Of a stretch of DNA of 64,000 nucleotides, positions 1 through 8,109 are shown piece by piece (within the stretch, counting starts at the first letter, position 1; each line of letters begins with the position of its first letter). Position numbers and translations under genes: made by a program. Where the stretch lies: contig NZ_JAALGD010000010.1 of the NCBI RefSeq assembly GCF_011059135.1, forward strand, positions 114,841 to 178,840. Reading direction: 5' to 3'. The notes beneath the pieces were generated by a model. It ran no database searches and was not told where the DNA came from. It saw only the letters and a list, made by a program, of their open reading frames with translations. This DNA is from Brevibacillus sp. SYP-B805. Lineage in GTDB: Bacteria; Bacillota; Bacilli; Brevibacillales; Brevibacillaceae.

Positions 1-51
1 AAGCTGAAAATCGCCCGGGACCTTTTCCAAGCATGGAGGGTGATGAAATAG
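1..51 (+). CDS. fixC: C-terminal end of FixC-like flavoprotein (partial)
   Basis: Frame 1 is open from the window edge and stops with TAG at 49-51, encoding only 16 residues that end in QAWRVMK. The sequence is too short to identify alone. The call rests on position: it overlaps by one base the GTG start of a fixX-type ferredoxin, and fixC (an ETF-quinone-oxidoreductase-like flavoprotein) normally lies directly before fixX. The ribosome binding site of fixX (GGAGGG, 35-40) sits inside this end, so the two genes are translationally coupled. Confidence 0.6.
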   Translation, partial: KLKIARDLFQAWRVMK

Positions 52-347
52 TGAGCGAGCAGGCAAAAGGTACGTCCATTGAAGAGAAGCAATATCTGGT
101 CCGGTTCAAAGCGGATACCAAGTCCCATCTGACCGTGCTCGATGCCGATATCTGCGCAACCAAATGTCCGGATAAGCTGTGTACGATCTTCTGTCCGGCT
201 GAGGTGTACAAGTGGGAAGAGGTGCGCATGCATGTCGGGTACGAAGGCTGCCATGAGTGCGGCAGCTGCCGGATCGGCTGCCCCTACCAAAATATCAAAT
301 GGGAATACCCCAAGGGCGGCCACGGCATCATCTTCCGGCTGGGGTAG
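51..347 (+). CDS. fixX: FixX-like ferredoxin
   Basis: Protein of 98 residues with the two cysteine clusters of the FixX ferredoxin-like family: CATKCPDKLCTIFCP and, about 30 residues later, CHECGSCRIGCPY. These would hold iron-sulfur clusters and pass electrons between the FixAB electron-transfer flavoprotein, FixC and quinone. I chose GTG at 51 because GGAGGG at 35-40 lies ten bases before it and because it overlaps the fixC stop; an ATG at 33 is also in frame but has no ribosome site. In non-nitrogen-fixing Bacillales such sets usually serve beta-oxidation or related electron transfer, which fits the acyl-CoA cluster at the other end of this window. Family assignment is firm; the electron donor is inferred. 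Confidence 0.88.
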   Translation: MSEQAKGTSIEEKQYLVRFKADTKSHLTVLDADICATKCPDKLCTIFCPAEVYKWEEVRMHVGYEGCHECGSCRIGCPYQNIKWEYPKGGHGIIFRLG

Positions 348-353
348 CCCTTG

Positions 354-506
354 ATGTTCTCGGTTGGCGATTACGTCGTCTTTATTCGCGATGGGGCTAA
401 AGGCGTTGTGATTGGAGTGGAGAACAACCGCTGTCAGGTCATGTGGGAAGATTTCTTTGTCAGCTGGGAAGACTGCGCGTCGCTGCGCATCGATGCAGAA
501 GGGTAG
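354..506 (+). CDS. Small hypothetical protein (50 aa)
   Basis: An ATG at 354, seven bases after the fixX stop, opens 50 codons ending TAG at 504-506. The product has alternating hydrophobic and polar residues (MFSVGDYVVFIRDG, then GVVIGVENNRCQVMW) suggesting one small beta-barrel of the SH3/KOW kind. It has no signal peptide and no membrane segment. GGGG at 341-344 may serve as ribosome site. It is followed at once by a strong terminator, so it looks like the last gene of the fix operon. I do not recognise the family, and the beta-barrel is a guess from the residue pattern. Confidence 0.55.
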   Translation: MFSVGDYVVFIRDGAKGVVIGVENNRCQVMWEDFFVSWEDCASLRIDAEG

Positions 507-516
507 CCATGGTCAG

Positions 517-555
517 CAACCACTTTCTCTCATCAAAGGAGAAAGTGGTTGTTTT
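517..555 (+). terminator. Rho-independent terminator after the fix operon
   Basis: A perfect 13-bp stem (517-529 with 539-551) is closed by a nine-base loop and followed by four T residues. It ends the fixC-fixX-small ORF unit just before the sigma factor gene. Confidence 0.85.
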
Positions 556-585
556 ACGTATCCTATACTTCGGAGGTGATGCGCC

Positions 586-1470
586 ATCGATCGTCGGGAG
601 CTGTACACGACATACAAACCATTGCTGTTCGGACTGGCCTACCGCATGCTGGGCAGCGTGATGGACGCGGAAGACATGGTGCAGGACGTGTTTGTGGCCA
701 TCGACAGGCTGGATGTCACCACGATCACCAACCCCAAAGCGTTCCTCTGCAAAATGGTGACCAATCGCTGCCTGGATTATCTGCGATCGGCCCGGAAACA
801 GCGGGAAGTGTACGTGGGACCGTGGCTGCCGGAACCCCTTCTTGCCGACGAGTCGAACGATCCCGCCTCAGCGGTCATTGCGCGGGATACGCTCTCCATC
901 GCCTACCTGACCATGATGGAGAAGCTTACCGCCACGGAGAGAGCCGTGCTGGTATTGCGGGAGGCGCTTGCATTTGACTACGGGGAAATCGCGGAGATCG
1001 TCGGGAAGACGGAAGCCAACTGCCGCAAGATTCTCAGCCGGGTGAAACAGAAGCTGGGCGAAGAGATGGGGAGCGCGAACCTCCCCTATGAGCAGAACAA
1101 AAAGCTGATTGTCGATTTTATGCAGGCGATCCATGCCGGCGATACCGAAAAAATGCTGGCTTTGCTGGCGGAGGACGTGGTGCTTTACTCTGACGGCGGG
1201 GGAAAGGTGTTGGCCGCGCGGCATCCGATACGCTCCCGGGAGCGGGTTGCGGCCTTTCTGGCGGGGATCGCCAGGAAGCGCCCGGCCGGATTCCATGCGT
1301 ACCTGGCGACCGTCAACGGCCTCCCTGGAATCGTCCATGCATGGGACGGCCGGATTCACAGCGTCATCAGCTACAAGCTGCGTGACGGCCGGTTGGAAGC
1401 GATCTATATCATCTTGAATCCGGAGAAACTGAAGCATATCTCTCTGCCGGCATCACCGCCAATCGGGTAA
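586..1470 (+). CDS. ECF41-type RNA polymerase sigma factor with SnoaL-like tail
   Basis: About 294 residues. Region 2 includes LLFGLAYRMLGSVMDAEDMVQDVF; the linker holds WLPEPL, a hallmark of ECF41/SigJ-type sigma factors; region 4 has FDYGEIAEIVGKTEANCRKILSR. The last ~120 residues form the SnoaL-like extension, with NGLPGIV and a closing NPEKL, known in this group to modulate activity. The start is odd. GGAGG at 572-576 sits nine bases before ATC at 586, which begins IDRRELYTTYKPLLF, the usual N-terminus of the family. The first standard in-frame start is TTG at 622, which lacks a ribosome site and would cut region 2. The ATG at 579 is out of frame. The typical partner (a carboxymuconolactone decarboxylase or oxidoreductase) is not adjacent. 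Confidence 0.85.
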   Translation: MDRRELYTTYKPLLFGLAYRMLGSVMDAEDMVQDVFVAIDRLDVTTITNPKAFLCKMVTNRCLDYLRSARKQREVYVGPWLPEPLLADESNDPASAVIARDTLSIAYLTMMEKLTATERAVLVLREALAFDYGEIAEIVGKTEANCRKILSRVKQKLGEEMGSANLPYEQNKKLIVDFMQAIHAGDTEKMLALLAEDVVLYSDGGGKVLAARHPIRSRERVAAFLAGIARKRPAGFHAYLATVNGLPGIVHAWDGRIHSVISYKLRDGRLEAIYIILNPEKLKHISLPASPPIG

Positions 1471-1504
1471 GGGCCAAAAACCGGGAGGCAGCAGGGAAAA
1501 GGAA

Positions 1505-1532
1505 CTCCCCTATCAAACGGCTGATAGGGGAG
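1505..1532. terminator. Hairpin between convergent genes
   Basis: A perfect 11-bp stem (1505-1515 with 1522-1532, loop AACGGC) lies between the sigma gene and the leftward symporter gene. Reading leftward it is followed by a pyrimidine-rich run, so it probably ends the symporter operon; on the right side there is no T run. Confidence 0.5.
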
Positions 1533-1554
1533 GGGGTCTGCCTGATTCGGACGG

Positions 1555-3030
1555 TTACGCCACCATTTCTTTCTTGCTACCGACAGCCGCGCCGCTTCCG
1601 GTCAGGAGGCTGACGACCGTCATCAGCACGACATTGACGATGAGAGCGACAATCCCGACGTTCAGATCCTTGACCGCCTGGGGCAGAGACGGGAACAGCG
1701 TGCCGATCGTGCTGTTGCTGATGGTGATGTAGGCAACGGTTGCCACACCGGCGAGAATGCCGACAGCCGCTCCCTGCTTGGTGACGAAGTTTCGCTTCCA
1801 CAGGCTGAAGAACAACGCCGGAAACAATTGCGTCACCAGGCTGTAGCCCATCAGCAGCAGGGCAACAATCGCGTTTCCTCCCTCAAACGTGAAGTAGAGC
1901 GCAACGAGGGCAACCACGGGCACCAGGTATTTGGCCAGTCGGGAAATCTGCTGCTCGGATGCCGCCGGCGCAAACGCCTGATAGACGTTTTTCGCCAGCA
2001 GGGTAGCCGCCGTCATCAGAATCATGGAACCGGGCACGATGGCCGTCAGCAGACCGGCGGCCCCAATGACTCCGACGAACCACGGGTCGAAGGTCTTGAT
2101 GGAGAGCCGCAGCAGGGAAAGGTCGCCGTCCGCTCCCTTTAACCCGGGAACCTGCAGAATGGCGGCAAAGCCGACAAAGAAAACGAACAGCAGGACCAGC
2201 TGATACAACGGCATGACTATCGCATTTTTCCGGAACACTTTTTCATTTCGGGCCGCGTAGACGGAACCGAATGTGTGCGGCCACATGTAAAAGCCGAGGG
2301 CGGTCAGGAGAACCGTGGAGACAAACCACGACGCGCTTTGTCCGCTGTCCGGCAGGCTGAGAAACCCTGGTTTTGCCGCCTCGATGGCTTCAAACATCGG
2401 CTGGATGCCGCCGTAGTAGTGGAACGGCAGGTAAAGGCCGAGGAAGACGACCACGCCCAGAATCATGATATCCTTCACCACCGCGTTCCAGGCAGAACCG
2501 TGGATACCGGAGATCATGACGTACACGGTTACGGCGATCACGCCGATCCAGATCGCCGCGGAGGAGGAAATGGTGCCGTAAGACGCTTCCGACACGATAA
2601 TGCCCAAGCCTTTCAACTGCAGGACAAGATAGGGAACCAGCGCCACGACGCCCACCAGGGAAACCAGCACGCCGAGGTACGGACTGTTGTACTTGCTGAC
2701 AAAAAAGTCGGACTGCGACATCAGCTTGTGTGCTTTCGCATACTTCCAAATCGCCGGGAGCAGCCAGTAAGACATGATGTAAGCCAGGCAGCCGTAAGCG
2801 ATGATGTAGAAGGTAGGGCCGCCCTTGCTGTACGCCCAGCCGCTGCCTCCAAGGAAGGTGAACGTCGTGTAGATTTCCCCGGCCATCAGCAGAAAAACAA
2901 AAATGGTGCCGAATCCGCGGCCGCCTACCGTCCACTGCTCCAGGTTCATGTCTTTGCCTCTGCGGGCCTGGATGCCAAGATAGAGGGACAAGGCCAAAAA
3001 ACCGAAGATGATCCATAATGCCGCATTCAT
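1555..3030 (-). CDS. Sodium:solute symporter (SSS family, YhjB-like)
   Basis: Protein of 491 residues with about 13 hydrophobic segments and the early GGRGFGTIFVFLLMAGEIYTT region of SSS transporters. The family couples sodium entry to uptake of amino acids, carboxylates or similar solutes. The start at 3030 follows AAGGGGG, and the ATG overlaps by four bases (ATGA) the stop of a DUF3311 protein, a pairing also seen in B. subtilis yhjC-yhjB. An open frame extends further upstream, but that part only runs across the DUF3311 gene. The M20 amidohydrolase gene before it suggests that the transported solute is an N-acylated amino acid or a product of its hydrolysis; that link is inferred from gene order. 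Confidence 0.9.
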   Translation of the reverse strand: MNAALWIIFGFLALSLYLGIQARRGKDMNLEQWTVGGRGFGTIFVFLLMAGEIYTTFTFLGGSGWAYSKGGPTFYIIAYGCLAYIMSYWLLPAIWKYAKAHKLMSQSDFFVSKYNSPYLGVLVSLVGVVALVPYLVLQLKGLGIIVSEASYGTISSSAAIWIGVIAVTVYVMISGIHGSAWNAVVKDIMILGVVVFLGLYLPFHYYGGIQPMFEAIEAAKPGFLSLPDSGQSASWFVSTVLLTALGFYMWPHTFGSVYAARNEKVFRKNAIVMPLYQLVLLFVFFVGFAAILQVPGLKGADGDLSLLRLSIKTFDPWFVGVIGAAGLLTAIVPGSMILMTAATLLAKNVYQAFAPAASEQQISRLAKYLVPVVALVALYFTFEGGNAIVALLLMGYSLVTQLFPALFFSLWKRNFVTKQGAAVGILAGVATVAYITISNSTIGTLFPSLPQAVKDLNVGIVALIVNVVLMTVVSLLTGSGAAVGSKKEMVA

Positions 3031-3227
3031 TGCGATTCCCCCTTCTTGTTCGCCGGGTCCAGCCGGTAGAGGATCGTCATGATCACCGATGTGGCGATCA
3101 CCCAGAAGACGATCCAGAACAACAGAAACGGCAGTCCAAACACATAAGGGGTAACCTTGTTGATCCACGAAATGCAGCCGAGAATGCCGATAAACGGCAG
3201 CAATGCCAGCAGATGAATCAGCTTCAC
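3027..3227 (-). CDS. DUF3311 small membrane protein (YhjC-like)
   Basis: Protein of 66 residues with two membrane segments (LLALLPFIGILGCI and FLLFWIVFWVIATSVIM) and a short charged tail, matching the DUF3311 family. Members are nearly always encoded directly before an SSS symporter, and here the stop overlaps the symporter start by four bases, so it is probably an accessory subunit of the transporter. The start is GTG at 3227 with GGAGGG eight bases upstream. No catalytic residues are visible. Confidence 0.88.
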   Translation of the reverse strand: MKLIHLLALLPFIGILGCISWINKVTPYVFGLPFLLFWIVFWVIATSVIMTILYRLDPANKKGESQ

Positions 3228-3267
3228 GGGCGAACCCTCCCTTCCTTATCTGCACGTGGCAGAAGAC

Positions 3268-4458
3268 TCACGAATGCCCTGCCATGACGACCTTGCGCGC
3301 GGCGTTGACGAACATCTTCACCCCCACTTCCAGGGCTTCTTCGTCGATGGTGAAGCGCGGGTGGTGGTGAGGGTGGACGATGCCCTTGTCCTTGTTGCCG
3401 GCTCCGATGTAGAAGAAGCAGCCGGGGGCTTTTTGCTGGAACGCGGAGAAGTCTTCGCCGCCCATGTTCGGTCTGATGTGAGCCACCCACTCCGGTCCCA
3501 GCGCTTCCACGACGACCTCTTCCATCAGGCGGGTGACATCCGCGTCGTTGATGACCGGACGGTAGCCGTACTCGTACTTGAACTCGTAAGACGCCCCGTG
3601 CGCCTCGGTAATCCCTTTGACGACGCGTTCCATCAGTTTGGGCACCTCTGCGCGCAGCTTCGGATCAAAGGTGCGGACCGTCCCCCACATTTTGACCGAA
3701 CCGGGGATGACGTTGTGGGTCGTGCCCGCGATAAATTGCGTGACGGAGATCACCAGATTGTCCAGCGGGTCGGTGTTGCGGGAAACGATATGCTGCAGGT
3801 TGGTTACCACCTGCGCCCCGATCGCGATGCTGTCCACGGTCTGGTGCGGCAGTGCGGCGTGACCCCCTTTGCCGATCACCGTGATCCAGAAGGTATCCGG
3901 CGCGGCCATCATCGGGCCGGGGACGATCCCGACCTTGCCGTACTCCAGCGGCGCCCAGAGATGCGAGCCGATCACCAGGTCAACCCCTTCCATCACGCCC
4001 GCCTGCACCATCTCCTCCGCGCCGCCCGGATAGATCTCTTCCGCGTGCTGGAACAGGAAACGGACTTCCCCTTTGATCCGCTCCTTCATCCCGGAGAGGA
4101 TTTTGGCTGCTCCCAGAAGCATCGCCGTGTGCCCGTCGTGGCCGCAGGCATGCATCACGCCGGGATTTTGGGAGGCGAACGGAAACGTGTTTTCCTCGGT
4201 GATCGGCAGGGCGTCGATATCCGCCCGCATCGCGATCACTCTGCCTGCCCGGGAGCCGATCAGCCGCGCCATGACGCTCGTTTTCGTCGGACGCGAGACT
4301 TCCATATTGCCAAAGGAGAGCAGGGTATCGTAGATGAACTGCGCCGTCTTCTCCTCATGAAAAGAGAGCTCGGGATGCTGATGCAAATAGCGGCGCCAGG
4401 CAATCACCTGCTCCTTTACCTGCTCCACCGCTTCGTTCAACGTTGCCGTCGTGGTCAT
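3268..4458 (-). CDS. M20D-family N-acyl amino acid amidohydrolase
   Basis: Protein of 396 residues of the M20D/AmhX/hippuricase family, which hydrolyses N-acyl amino acids or related amides in the cytoplasm. It shows RRYLHQHPELSFHEEKT near the start, then RADIDALP, HACGHDGHTAMLLGAA (metal-binding Cys and His), FQHAEE with the catalytic glutamates, the dimerisation-domain segment GKGGHAALPHQTVD, and MGGEDFSAF near the end. The start at 4458 has AAGGAGG ten bases upstream. It is first in a leftward operon with the DUF3311 protein (40-base gap) and the symporter, so uptake and hydrolysis of the same substrate are likely coupled. The exact substrate cannot be read from sequence. Confidence 0.9.
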   Translation of the reverse strand: MTTTATLNEAVEQVKEQVIAWRRYLHQHPELSFHEEKTAQFIYDTLLSFGNMEVSRPTKTSVMARLIGSRAGRVIAMRADIDALPITEENTFPFASQNPGVMHACGHDGHTAMLLGAAKILSGMKERIKGEVRFLFQHAEEIYPGGAEEMVQAGVMEGVDLVIGSHLWAPLEYGKVGIVPGPMMAAPDTFWITVIGKGGHAALPHQTVDSIAIGAQVVTNLQHIVSRNTDPLDNLVISVTQFIAGTTHNVIPGSVKMWGTVRTFDPKLRAEVPKLMERVVKGITEAHGASYEFKYEYGYRPVINDADVTRLMEEVVVEALGPEWVAHIRPNMGGEDFSAFQQKAPGCFFYIGAGNKDKGIVHPHHHPRFTIDEEALEVGVKMFVNAARKVVMAGHS

Positions 4459-4749
4459 TGATCACATACCTCCTTCTGATGGGCTGAGGCCAGCTTGCGA
4501 ACGGCAAGGTACGGCACGCTGGCACCTTCCGCTCAATCCCACGGGTACTGTACGCAGCCGGAGTCCCCAAAGCATTAACGGTTAATTTAAGGATATGTCC
4601 ATAATTGTAAGATAGTCTGTAAATTTTGAAAAGGCGAAAAACAACAAGCCTGACGATGTTCCGTCAGGCGGGAAAGAAAAGGCTGCGATTCTGTCAACGG
4701 CGAAAAAAACTTGGCTGGTTCGCCGGGAGAGGATGGCAGGTTGATCGTT
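4459..4749. other. Intergenic region with palindrome TTAACGGTTAA
   Basis: This 291-base gap between the regulator gene and the amidohydrolase gene (both leftward) holds the regulator's terminator at 4630-4669, an A+T-rich stretch (about 4570-4630) that likely carries the amidohydrolase promoter, and a perfect 11-base palindrome at 4575-4585, a candidate operator for the regulator. I see no small gene in it. Confidence 0.4.
4630..4669 (-). terminator. Terminator of the regulator gene
   Basis: An eight-bp stem (4648-4655 with 4662-4669) reads leftward into TTGTTGTTTTT, a good intrinsic terminator 80 bases after the regulator stop. Confidence 0.75.
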
Positions 4750-6048
4750 TCACAGCGTAATCCGATACAGTTTGCGCGGCCGGCCGCGCGGGTGGGGGTT
4801 TTCTTCCCCGATCACCTGAGCCACGCCCTTGGTTTCCAGTCCCATCAGGATGCGGCGGGCGCTTCTCGGCATGATTTTCATGTGCTGGGCCAATTCGTGC
4901 GCGCTGATTTCCATTTTGCCCAGCTTCTTTAAGATCGACGCCAGTTTGCTCAGGGTGATGACGCTGAGCGACGTCTGCCGGCTGATCGCTTGCAGCTGAT
5001 CGGAGACGCTGCTGTAAGTGAGCTGCTCTTGCGTGCCCAGCGGACCGGCGATGGTCTTGTCGTCGAAAAAAGCCATCCATGCGCCGGTTCCGTACGCCTT
5101 GGCGTGCAGCAGCGCCGTTCCGGCATGGATCTCCGCTTCGTACGCCGTCTTGCCGATGCCGATGCCACAGGTGACCAGATTGCTTTTGATTTCTTCCACC
5201 TCTTCAAAAGCGGGAATGGACGTAAAGTTTTGCGTCACCTCACGCAGTTGGCCGCGTGTGGTAAAAATCACGTAACGCCCGGGACCGGCGGCTTTCAGGG
5301 AACCCTGAAGCCGCTTGGCGTACCGGAGCAGCTTTTCGGTTGTTTTGATTTCCAGGTTGTGAATCTCATCAGTGGAAAACGTCCCCTTGGGCAATCCCTT
5401 CCACGAGTCGAGCTCGATCATTTGCACAGCGATTTGCGTGTCTTTGAAATGCAGCATCTCATAGGTCCGCAGCAGCATGCTGATGATCGAGTGGACGCCT
5501 GTTCGCGTGGGAAGGACCCGATAGACGGGGACACCCCGGCGCAGCAGTTCCAGATGCGCCGTGCGCAGACAGGTAACGGCTCCCTTGGTTTGACCGGCAC
5601 GCCACAGCTGCTCATGATAGTCGGCCAGCTCCTGGGCATGGATGGCCCCCTCATAGTGCTTCAGGTAGGCAGGTCTGCCGGGAATGCCCGCCTCGTCGAG
5701 AAAACGGCTGAATTCATCCGGATGGAACGTATCGAAGCTGAGGTCGTCCACCCGCAATCCTTCTTCATGGGAGAGATGCAGCAGCGTCCGGTACAAGCTG
5801 GCGCCGATGTGCGGCACATATGCCATCGGCGCCTCAATTTCTCCCCATTCTTTGGCCATGGCAAACGGCACCTGCCCGGAAAACAGCCACATGTCGGCCT
5901 GCTTCACATGCGGCTTCAGCAAGTCAATCAGCTCTTCCTCCCGCCAGTAGACGATCGGAATGCATGCAATCTCCGTGAACTCCTTGACAACCGATTGGAT
6001 CATTTGCAGCGAATCGTCCGCACCTACTACTCCGAGTCTGACTTTCAA
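4750..6048 (-). CDS. Multidomain transcriptional regulator with GGDEF-like and winged-helix domains
   Basis: Protein of about 432 residues. The N-terminal ~200 residues begin VRLGVVGADDSLQMIQ and look like a receiver- or periplasmic-binding-like sensor. The middle (~230-360) holds the GIGIGKTAYEAEIHAGTALL segment seen in degenerate GGDEF-like domains of Bacillales regulators. The C-terminus is a winged helix (ISAHELAQHMKIMPRSARRIL) followed by a basic RGRPRKLY tail. I chose TTG at 6048 because GAGGGA precedes it at good spacing; an ATG at 6084 lacks a ribosome site. It sits just upstream of the amidohydrolase operon on the same strand, behind its own terminator, so control of that operon is a reasonable inference. 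The ligand is unknown. Confidence 0.7.
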   Translation of the reverse strand: MKVRLGVVGADDSLQMIQSVVKEFTEIACIPIVYWREEELIDLLKPHVKQADMWLFSGQVPFAMAKEWGEIEAPMAYVPHIGASLYRTLLHLSHEEGLRVDDLSFDTFHPDEFSRFLDEAGIPGRPAYLKHYEGAIHAQELADYHEQLWRAGQTKGAVTCLRTAHLELLRRGVPVYRVLPTRTGVHSIISMLLRTYEMLHFKDTQIAVQMIELDSWKGLPKGTFSTDEIHNLEIKTTEKLLRYAKRLQGSLKAAGPGRYVIFTTRGQLREVTQNFTSIPAFEEVEEIKSNLVTCGIGIGKTAYEAEIHAGTALLHAKAYGTGAWMAFFDDKTIAGPLGTQEQLTYSSVSDQLQAISRQTSLSVITLSKLASILKKLGKMEISAHELAQHMKIMPRSARRILMGLETKGVAQVIGEENPHPRGRPRKLYRITL

Positions 6049-6136
6049 GCCTGGTCCCTCTTTTCTCGAGTCTCCCTTTACCATAACAAATTTCGGCGGG
6101 GAAGAGGAATACGCCGGAATGGCGGCTGCTTGCCCA

Positions 6137-6850
6137 TTAATCCATGCTTTTGATCACCAGCAGATACCCGCTGGCAAGCTCAATCGTACCGGTTTCCTCT
6201 TCCAGGACATTGCTGATCCCGAGCGAATCGCCGGTCGAAAGGGTTGCCTGATGCAGCGGATACCGGAATCCCGTCAAGGTAATCCCCGTGACCTCGGAGC
6301 TGAGCGGGAGGAGCGAGATGTGGGGAAAACGGTCTTTTTCCACCGAGCAGCCGCGGTCGATCAGCATCACTTCATTTTTCTCGTCCACAATCCGGCAGGG
6401 TACACCGGCTCTGAGGGCCTTCATGAGCAGTTGGACATTGGCAAGGGTATGGTCAAACCTGGTGCCGAGCGCGCCGAGCAGGACGATCTCGGCGGGCGAC
6501 TGCTCGATGGCCCAGCGCAGGGCCATTTCGGTATCGGTCAAGTCTTTCCATACCGGGTCGCAGGTAGAAAGCGCCTTCGCGCCGGCCCGGATCTCCTCCC
6601 GTTCGTCGGCAGACACCGAGTCGAAATCCCCGATAGCCAAATCCGGCAGCAGTCCGTGCCGGACGAGAAAAAGGGCTCCGCGGTCCACCCCCACGAGCAG
6701 ATCGCCAGCCTGTATCTCCCGCAAGGCCCACTCCCCGAGGCTCCCTCCCGCAAAAAGCAGGATACGCTGACGCTCGCTCATGCCGGCATTCCCGGTTCCA
6801 ATGCCAGAACTCTCGCGGCATGTTGTGTCTGTCTCATTTTTCGTGCGCAT
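6137..6850 (-). CDS. thiN: Thiamine pyrophosphokinase
   Basis: Protein of 237 residues that transfers pyrophosphate from ATP to thiamine to give thiamine diphosphate. Diagnostic segments are LLFAGGSLGEWAL near the start, GDFDSVSADE, KDLTDTEMALRWA, and LLGALGTRFDHTLANVQLL, then the C-terminal thiamine-binding beta-domain. The start at 6850 has GAGGTG five bases upstream; an internal ATG at 6781 would give the more usual ~214-residue length but has a weaker ribosome site. It stands alone here, whereas in many Bacillales thiN lies near spoVM and rpmB. Confidence 0.92.
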   Translation of the reverse strand: MRTKNETDTTCRESSGIGTGNAGMSERQRILLFAGGSLGEWALREIQAGDLLVGVDRGALFLVRHGLLPDLAIGDFDSVSADEREEIRAGAKALSTCDPVWKDLTDTEMALRWAIEQSPAEIVLLGALGTRFDHTLANVQLLMKALRAGVPCRIVDEKNEVMLIDRGCSVEKDRFPHISLLPLSSEVTGITLTGFRYPLHQATLSTGDSLGISNVLEEETGTIELASGYLLVIKSMD

Positions 6851-6984
6851 GCTTCACCTCGATACGGTTTCTGCTTGAAAGACTATTTTCGCAATCCGCC
6901 GAGGCTATCCCTTCTTTTTCAACAAAATGATGCAGGAACAGGAAAAGCACTTCCCTAGGAAAGAAGAAATATTTCCGCAATTGT

Positions 6985-7013
6985 TGAAAACTGGATTTTT
7001 CTCGATTAAAATA
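6985..7013 (+). promoter_or_regulatory. Sigma-A-type promoter of the GNAT gene
   Basis: TTGAAA (6985-6990) and TAAAAT (7008-7013) are separated by 17 bases, about 30 bases before the proposed GTG start. Confidence 0.7.
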
Positions 7014-7043
7014 TTTTTATTGAATGGGAAGGGGCTGGGAATA

Positions 7044-7928
7044 GTGATCACGATCAAGCGGTTAAGCGAATGTACGATGGCAGAGGCGACGGAGGCCTGG
7101 AACAAGGGGTTTGAGGGATATTACGCCGATATGACCGCAACGGTTGAGCGTTTTGTTTGGCGGTTGGGCTCGGAAGGAATCTCGCCTTCCCTCTCCGTCG
7201 TGGCTTTCGCGGATGGCGAGCCTGCGGGTTTGGTGCTGACCGGAATCCGTACGGTTGCGGGCAAAAAAGTGGCCTGGAACGGCGGTACGGGGGTGGCGTC
7301 CGCTTATCGCCGCAGGGGTGTGGGGAAAGCGATGATGGAAGCGGTCCTGCAGATCTATCGGGAGGAAGGCGTGGCGATCGCGACGCTGGAAGCGATCAGC
7401 CACAATGAGAACGCGATCGCCCTGTACCGGCAGATGGGCTATGAGGTGGTGGACCGGCTGCTGTTCCTGCAGCATACGAAAGGGTTTGCCTCCAATCCGT
7501 TTGCGGGAGAAGCTGGAAGGTATCAGGTGAGACACGGCATTCCGCACGATGTCCGGCCGCTCTCCTTCTGCGTCCATATGGCCCCCTGGCAGACGCAGTG
7601 GGCGGGCGTGCGGGACGGGGAAGCGGTGCTGGTGAGCGACGAACGGGGAGAGGTCGTCGGATATGCTTTGTACAAGCGGGTGTTTGACGACAACGGGAGA
7701 CTCGCCGCGATACATCTGCACCAATGCGTGGCGGCCCCTCACCGGACGGATGCCGCCGCCATCATGCGGGCTGCCCTCAGTCACGTGTTCGCGCCGTTCG
7801 AGGCGGTGTGCAAGCGCAGCACGTTCAACTTCCCGGCTTCGAACGAAACGGCGGTCGCCCTCCTGCGGGAAGCCGGGTTTACGCCGTTCCTGGAGCAGGT
7901 GTACATGACCCGGTCGATGGAAGCGTAA
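7044..7928 (+). CDS. Tandem-GNAT acetyltransferase
   Basis: Protein of about 294 residues. The first half is a classic GNAT domain with the acetyl-CoA motif GVASAYRRRGVGKAMMEAVL followed by HNENAIALYRQMGYEVVDRL. The second half continues with a diverged GNAT-like fold (LVSDERGEVVGYALYKR and a C-terminal LLREAGFTPFLEQVYM). I placed the start at GTG 7044, which precedes ITIKRLSE and follows an AAGGGG sequence; an open frame extends upstream but across the promoter. The acetylated substrate is unknown. It is flanked by its own promoter and terminator, so it is monocistronic. Confidence 0.85.
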   Translation: MITIKRLSECTMAEATEAWNKGFEGYYADMTATVERFVWRLGSEGISPSLSVVAFADGEPAGLVLTGIRTVAGKKVAWNGGTGVASAYRRRGVGKAMMEAVLQIYREEGVAIATLEAISHNENAIALYRQMGYEVVDRLLFLQHTKGFASNPFAGEAGRYQVRHGIPHDVRPLSFCVHMAPWQTQWAGVRDGEAVLVSDERGEVVGYALYKRVFDDNGRLAAIHLHQCVAAPHRTDAAAIMRAALSHVFAPFEAVCKRSTFNFPASNETAVALLREAGFTPFLEQVYMTRSMEA

Positions 7929-7959
7929 CGATTGACCCATACGGCTTTTCTGATCCGCC

Positions 7960-8013
7960 AACCAGCCCGCGGTCATGTGAAACGACCGGACGGGCTGGTT
8001 CGTCTTTATTTTA
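7960..8013 (+). terminator. Terminator after the GNAT gene
   Basis: AACCAGCCCG at 7960-7969 pairs with 7991-8000, with further pairing of GGTC and GACC inside, and is followed by a T-rich run to about 8012. Confidence 0.8.
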
Positions 8014-8025
8014 AGGATACTTCCG

Positions 8026-8055
8026 TTACCATTTCCCCGGCTGTTCGGGTATGAT
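8026..8055 (+). promoter_or_regulatory. Possible promoter of the RNA methylase gene
   Basis: TTACCA (8026-8031) and TATGAT (8050-8055) are 18 bases apart, with the start codon 54 bases downstream. The -35 box is weak. Confidence 0.4.
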
Positions 8056-8109
8056 AGGAGAGTGAGTGAAGAACTGACTTACAATGCTGGTACCGGGAGA
8101 TTACTGACG

